Positions 6,132 through 7,586 of a DNA stretch of 7,586 bases are shown here, one piece after another (position 1 is the first letter of the stretch; each line of letters starts with the position of its first letter). Below the pieces are notes generated by a model. The model did not search any database. It was not told the DNA's origin and was given only the letters and a program-made list of their open reading frames with translations. The DNA comes from Lactobacillus helveticus DSM 20075 = CGMCC 1.1877. GTDB taxonomy: Bacteria > Bacillota > Bacilli > Lactobacillales > Lactobacillaceae. Both the position numbers and the translations under genes were made by a program. Where the stretch lies: the NCBI RefSeq assembly GCF_000160855.1, contig NZ_GG700752.1:520229-527814 (forward strand), in the 5' to 3' direction.

Positions 6132-6674
6132 TTGGATATTAGAACCCAAACAACAAAAAGTAATTTAAAAAAAGCTTTGCTTCAATGTATGAAAAAGCAA
6201 GCATTTAGTGAAATTAAAGTTAAAGATATTATTTTAGCTGAATTCAATAAAGCATTACTTGCTGATCGTAGCGCTGTTAACGGAATTGATCACGTTTTAT
6301 CTCAAGATGAATTAATAACAGTAGCGGAAAATATTTCTAGAAATTCCATTTCTTTCTTTTTGAAAAACAAAACTAAACTTGAAATTTTAACTTCTGATAA
6401 TGGTGACATCCGCTTTTTTAATAAAATGGTTGAATATGCCAACAAGGAATTTGCTGTGCGGATGGAGAAGATGAATCCAAACTATAAAGCTATTTTGGCA
6501 CAAGAGCAGTCGCTTCCGCCTGAAATGGTTTTAGGAATTTTTGATATTAATATTATTAATGTCGTGTTGCAATTAATTAAATATAATGATGAATTATCAC
6601 CAGCTGATATGCGTCGTTATATTGCAGGGTATTTAACTCGAACACCACTACAATTCTTAGGATTAATGCAATAG
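6132..6674 (+). CDS. TetR/AcrR-like regulator with atypical DNA-binding region
   Basis: This 180-residue, probably cytosolic protein starts like a TetR regulator: DIRTQTTKSNLKKAL is helix 1 and AFSEIKVKDI (24-33) matches the usual F-x-x-I-x-V-x-D-I. The expected turn and recognition helix (AGISRSTFYxHF-like) does not follow directly. A similar stretch, ENISRNSISFFLKNKTKLEIL (66-86), appears about 30 residues later, as if an insert (about 36-64) splits the HTH. The C-terminal half (about 95-180) looks helical and ends in RRYIAGYLTRTPLQFL, a style seen at the end of small TetR ligand domains. No alternative frame restores a normal HTH, so a simple frameshift is not supported. The regulator stands alone between terminators and has no obvious local target. 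TetR membership is inferred from the N-terminus; the ligand is unknown and DNA binding is uncertain. Confidence 0.7.
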   Translation: MDIRTQTTKSNLKKALLQCMKKQAFSEIKVKDIILAEFNKALLADRSAVNGIDHVLSQDELITVAENISRNSISFFLKNKTKLEILTSDNGDIRFFNKMVEYANKEFAVRMEKMNPNYKAILAQEQSLPPEMVLGIFDINIINVVLQLIKYNDELSPADMRRYIAGYLTRTPLQFLGLMQ

Positions 6675-6717
6675 AAAAAAGCTTCTAACTTTTAATATAG
6701 TTAGAAGCTTTTTCTAT
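6671..6717. terminator. Bidirectional terminator between TetR-like and CBS-domain genes
   Basis: A 15-pair perfect stem (6676-6690 with 6699-6713; core GCTTCTAACT/AGTTAGAAGC) has an 8-base loop. It extends by four more pairs (6671-6674 with 6714-6717) beyond a single bulged A. A and T runs flank both sides, so it serves both converging genes. The TAG of the rightward gene (6672-6674) is part of the outer stem. Confidence 0.9.
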
Positions 6718-6725
6718 GCAATTTT

Positions 6726-7433
6726 TTAATCTTTGTGTGGATGTTCGATGAATACACCAGGATTTTCATCGCTCATAATAGTCATGCTAGCTTGCAAATC
6801 TTCAATCTCAGAAACAACGAAACCTTTCTTTTGCAATTTGCCTACAATAGTTTTCATTGTGATTTCAGAAACACCGGCAGGCAAGGTGAATAGGGTTCTT
6901 CTTACGAAGTCTCCTTCAAGTTCTCCTGCTGCAGCGTCAAGTGTCATTACACTAGACATGTTAGTGTGCTTTGACACGATTTTTGACATCTTAATTAAAT
7001 TACCACGTGCATTATCAGATAAAACTGTTAAGACGTATGAACCATTCTTTACATACCACGCATCTGATAACATGTCTAACAATCTTGAGTGGGTAAGGAT
7101 ACCGTAGAAATGGTTGTCTTCATCAAGAACAGCAATATATGGCAAGTCTTTGATGTTGAAGAATACTCTAAAGAATGGAGAATTTACCTTAATTGTCTTA
7201 GTAGCGTTTTTAAGCAAGTAAGTTACAGGCAAGTTCATATCTTCGCCTTGAGATTTGTGACGGTAAATGTGCATCTTATAAATGTTACCGCGGAAAATAG
7301 TGCCAGTGTCATCTACAATAGGCACACATCTATATCCAGATTCTTCTAGAATGTCCAATGCTTCTGCTAATGTGGCTTTTTCATTAACTGTTGTTAAGTA
7401 ATCTTTCTTAATGACTAAAGATTTAATAAGCAT
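6726..7433 (-). CDS. cbpA: CBS-pair plus ACT-like protein, probable cyclic-di-AMP-binding CbpA
   Basis: This 235-residue soluble protein has two CBS repeats (about 7-60, with GYRCVPIVDDTG; and about 70-125, with LPYIAVLDEDNHFYGILTHSRLL). An ACT-like domain follows (about 130-217, starting GSYVLTVLSDNARGNL). There is no membrane segment or attached enzyme domain, so it reads as a stand-alone sensor. The CBS-ACT arrangement at this size matches the CbpA family described as binding c-di-AMP in Listeria (Lmo0553) with homologues in lactic acid bacteria. That assignment is from memory of the family, and binding is not shown by the sequence. CBS pairs can also bind AMP, ATP or SAM. The ATG at 7431-7433 has a perfect GGAGG site (7441-7445) at 7 bases. 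The gene is monocistronic, with its own promoter and a shared terminator. Confidence 0.85.
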   Translation of the reverse strand: MLIKSLVIKKDYLTTVNEKATLAEALDILEESGYRCVPIVDDTGTIFRGNIYKMHIYRHKSQGEDMNLPVTYLLKNATKTIKVNSPFFRVFFNIKDLPYIAVLDEDNHFYGILTHSRLLDMLSDAWYVKNGSYVLTVLSDNARGNLIKMSKIVSKHTNMSSVMTLDAAAGELEGDFVRRTLFTLPAGVSEITMKTIVGKLQKKGFVVSEIEDLQASMTIMSDENPGVFIEHPHKD

Positions 7434-7466
7434 GAGTTCGCCTCCAAAGTGAAAATGTTTTAACTA

Positions 7467-7495
7467 AGTATAGCATAATCAGCATATTAATTAAA
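7467..7495 (-). promoter_or_regulatory. Promoter of the CBS-ACT gene (extended -10)
   Basis: On the minus strand TGCTATACT (7467-7475) is a good extended -10. TTTAAT (7490-7495) lies 17 bases further upstream as a weak -35. Initiation would fall about 25-30 bases before the start codon. Confidence 0.6.
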
Positions 7496-7552
7496 TGTTA
7501 ATTAAAGACTAGCTAAAGTAATTATATATATTTTAACAATAGTTAGTGAAAT

Positions 7553-7586
7553 AAAAAAGCATCTCTTCCTAAGAAAAGAGATGCTC
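7553..7586 (-). terminator. Terminator of a leftward gene beyond the right edge
   Basis: The arms AGCATCTCTT (7558-7567) and AAGAGATGCT (7576-7585) form a 10-pair stem with an 8-base loop. The A run at 7553-7558 reads as a T run on the minus strand. No coding frame belonging to it is visible in the window, so the gene it ends lies to the right and is transcribed leftward. Confidence 0.85.

Noticed and set aside
6220..6330. Frameshift explaining the odd TetR-like HTH
   Set aside because: Reading the other two forward frames through this region gives no AGISRSTFY-like recognition helix, so a single indel does not restore a normal domain.
6733..7349. Rightward open frames opposite the CBS-ACT gene
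   Set aside because: The leftward frame carries clear CBS and ACT motifs with a perfect ribosome binding site; the opposite frames have neither.

Overview
The window looks like chromosomal core DNA from a low-GC Gram-positive of the genus Lactobacillus in the strict sense (acidophilus/crispatus/helveticus/johnsonii neighbourhood). This rests on the AT-rich base composition, strong GGAGG-type ribosome binding sites, short T-tailed terminators, the gene order rpmE2-murF-cshA-acpS-alr, and the close family character of every protein. The genus is inferred from protein style and gene order, not from a search. No mobile element, CRISPR array, tRNA or rRNA gene was seen.

Layout from left to right. 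Bases 2-67 are the last 21 codons of a rightward gene of unknown function. It ends in a bidirectional terminator shared with a leftward Cof-type HAD phosphatase (92-922). A divergent intergenic stretch (923-1106) carries an extended -10 promoter for rpmE2, the cysteine-free (type B) ribosomal protein L31, which has its own terminator. A near-consensus promoter (TTGGCA-N17-TATAAT) then drives murF and the DEAD-box RNA helicase gene cshA, ending in a terminator. acpS (holo-ACP synthase) and alr (alanine racemase) follow as a pair 2 bases apart, again closed by a terminator. After 188 bases of AT-rich DNA comes a 180-residue TetR-like protein with an odd helix-turn-helix. It converges on a leftward gene for a CBS-pair plus ACT-like protein (probable c-di-AMP binding protein CbpA) across a shared hairpin. 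The right edge holds the terminator of another leftward gene outside the window.

Functionally, the centre is a cell-envelope and growth cluster. Alr makes D-alanine, MurF adds the D-Ala-D-Ala dipeptide to the peptidoglycan precursor, and AcpS activates acyl carrier protein for lipid synthesis. CshA and L31 serve RNA and ribosome metabolism.

I found no convincing new multi-gene system. The points that deserve a second look are inside known genes: a perfect 12-base in-frame tandem duplication in cshA just before motif Ia; a glycine in Alr where many family members have the carbamylated lysine; and a TetR-like regulator whose DNA-binding domain seems interrupted by about 30 residues.
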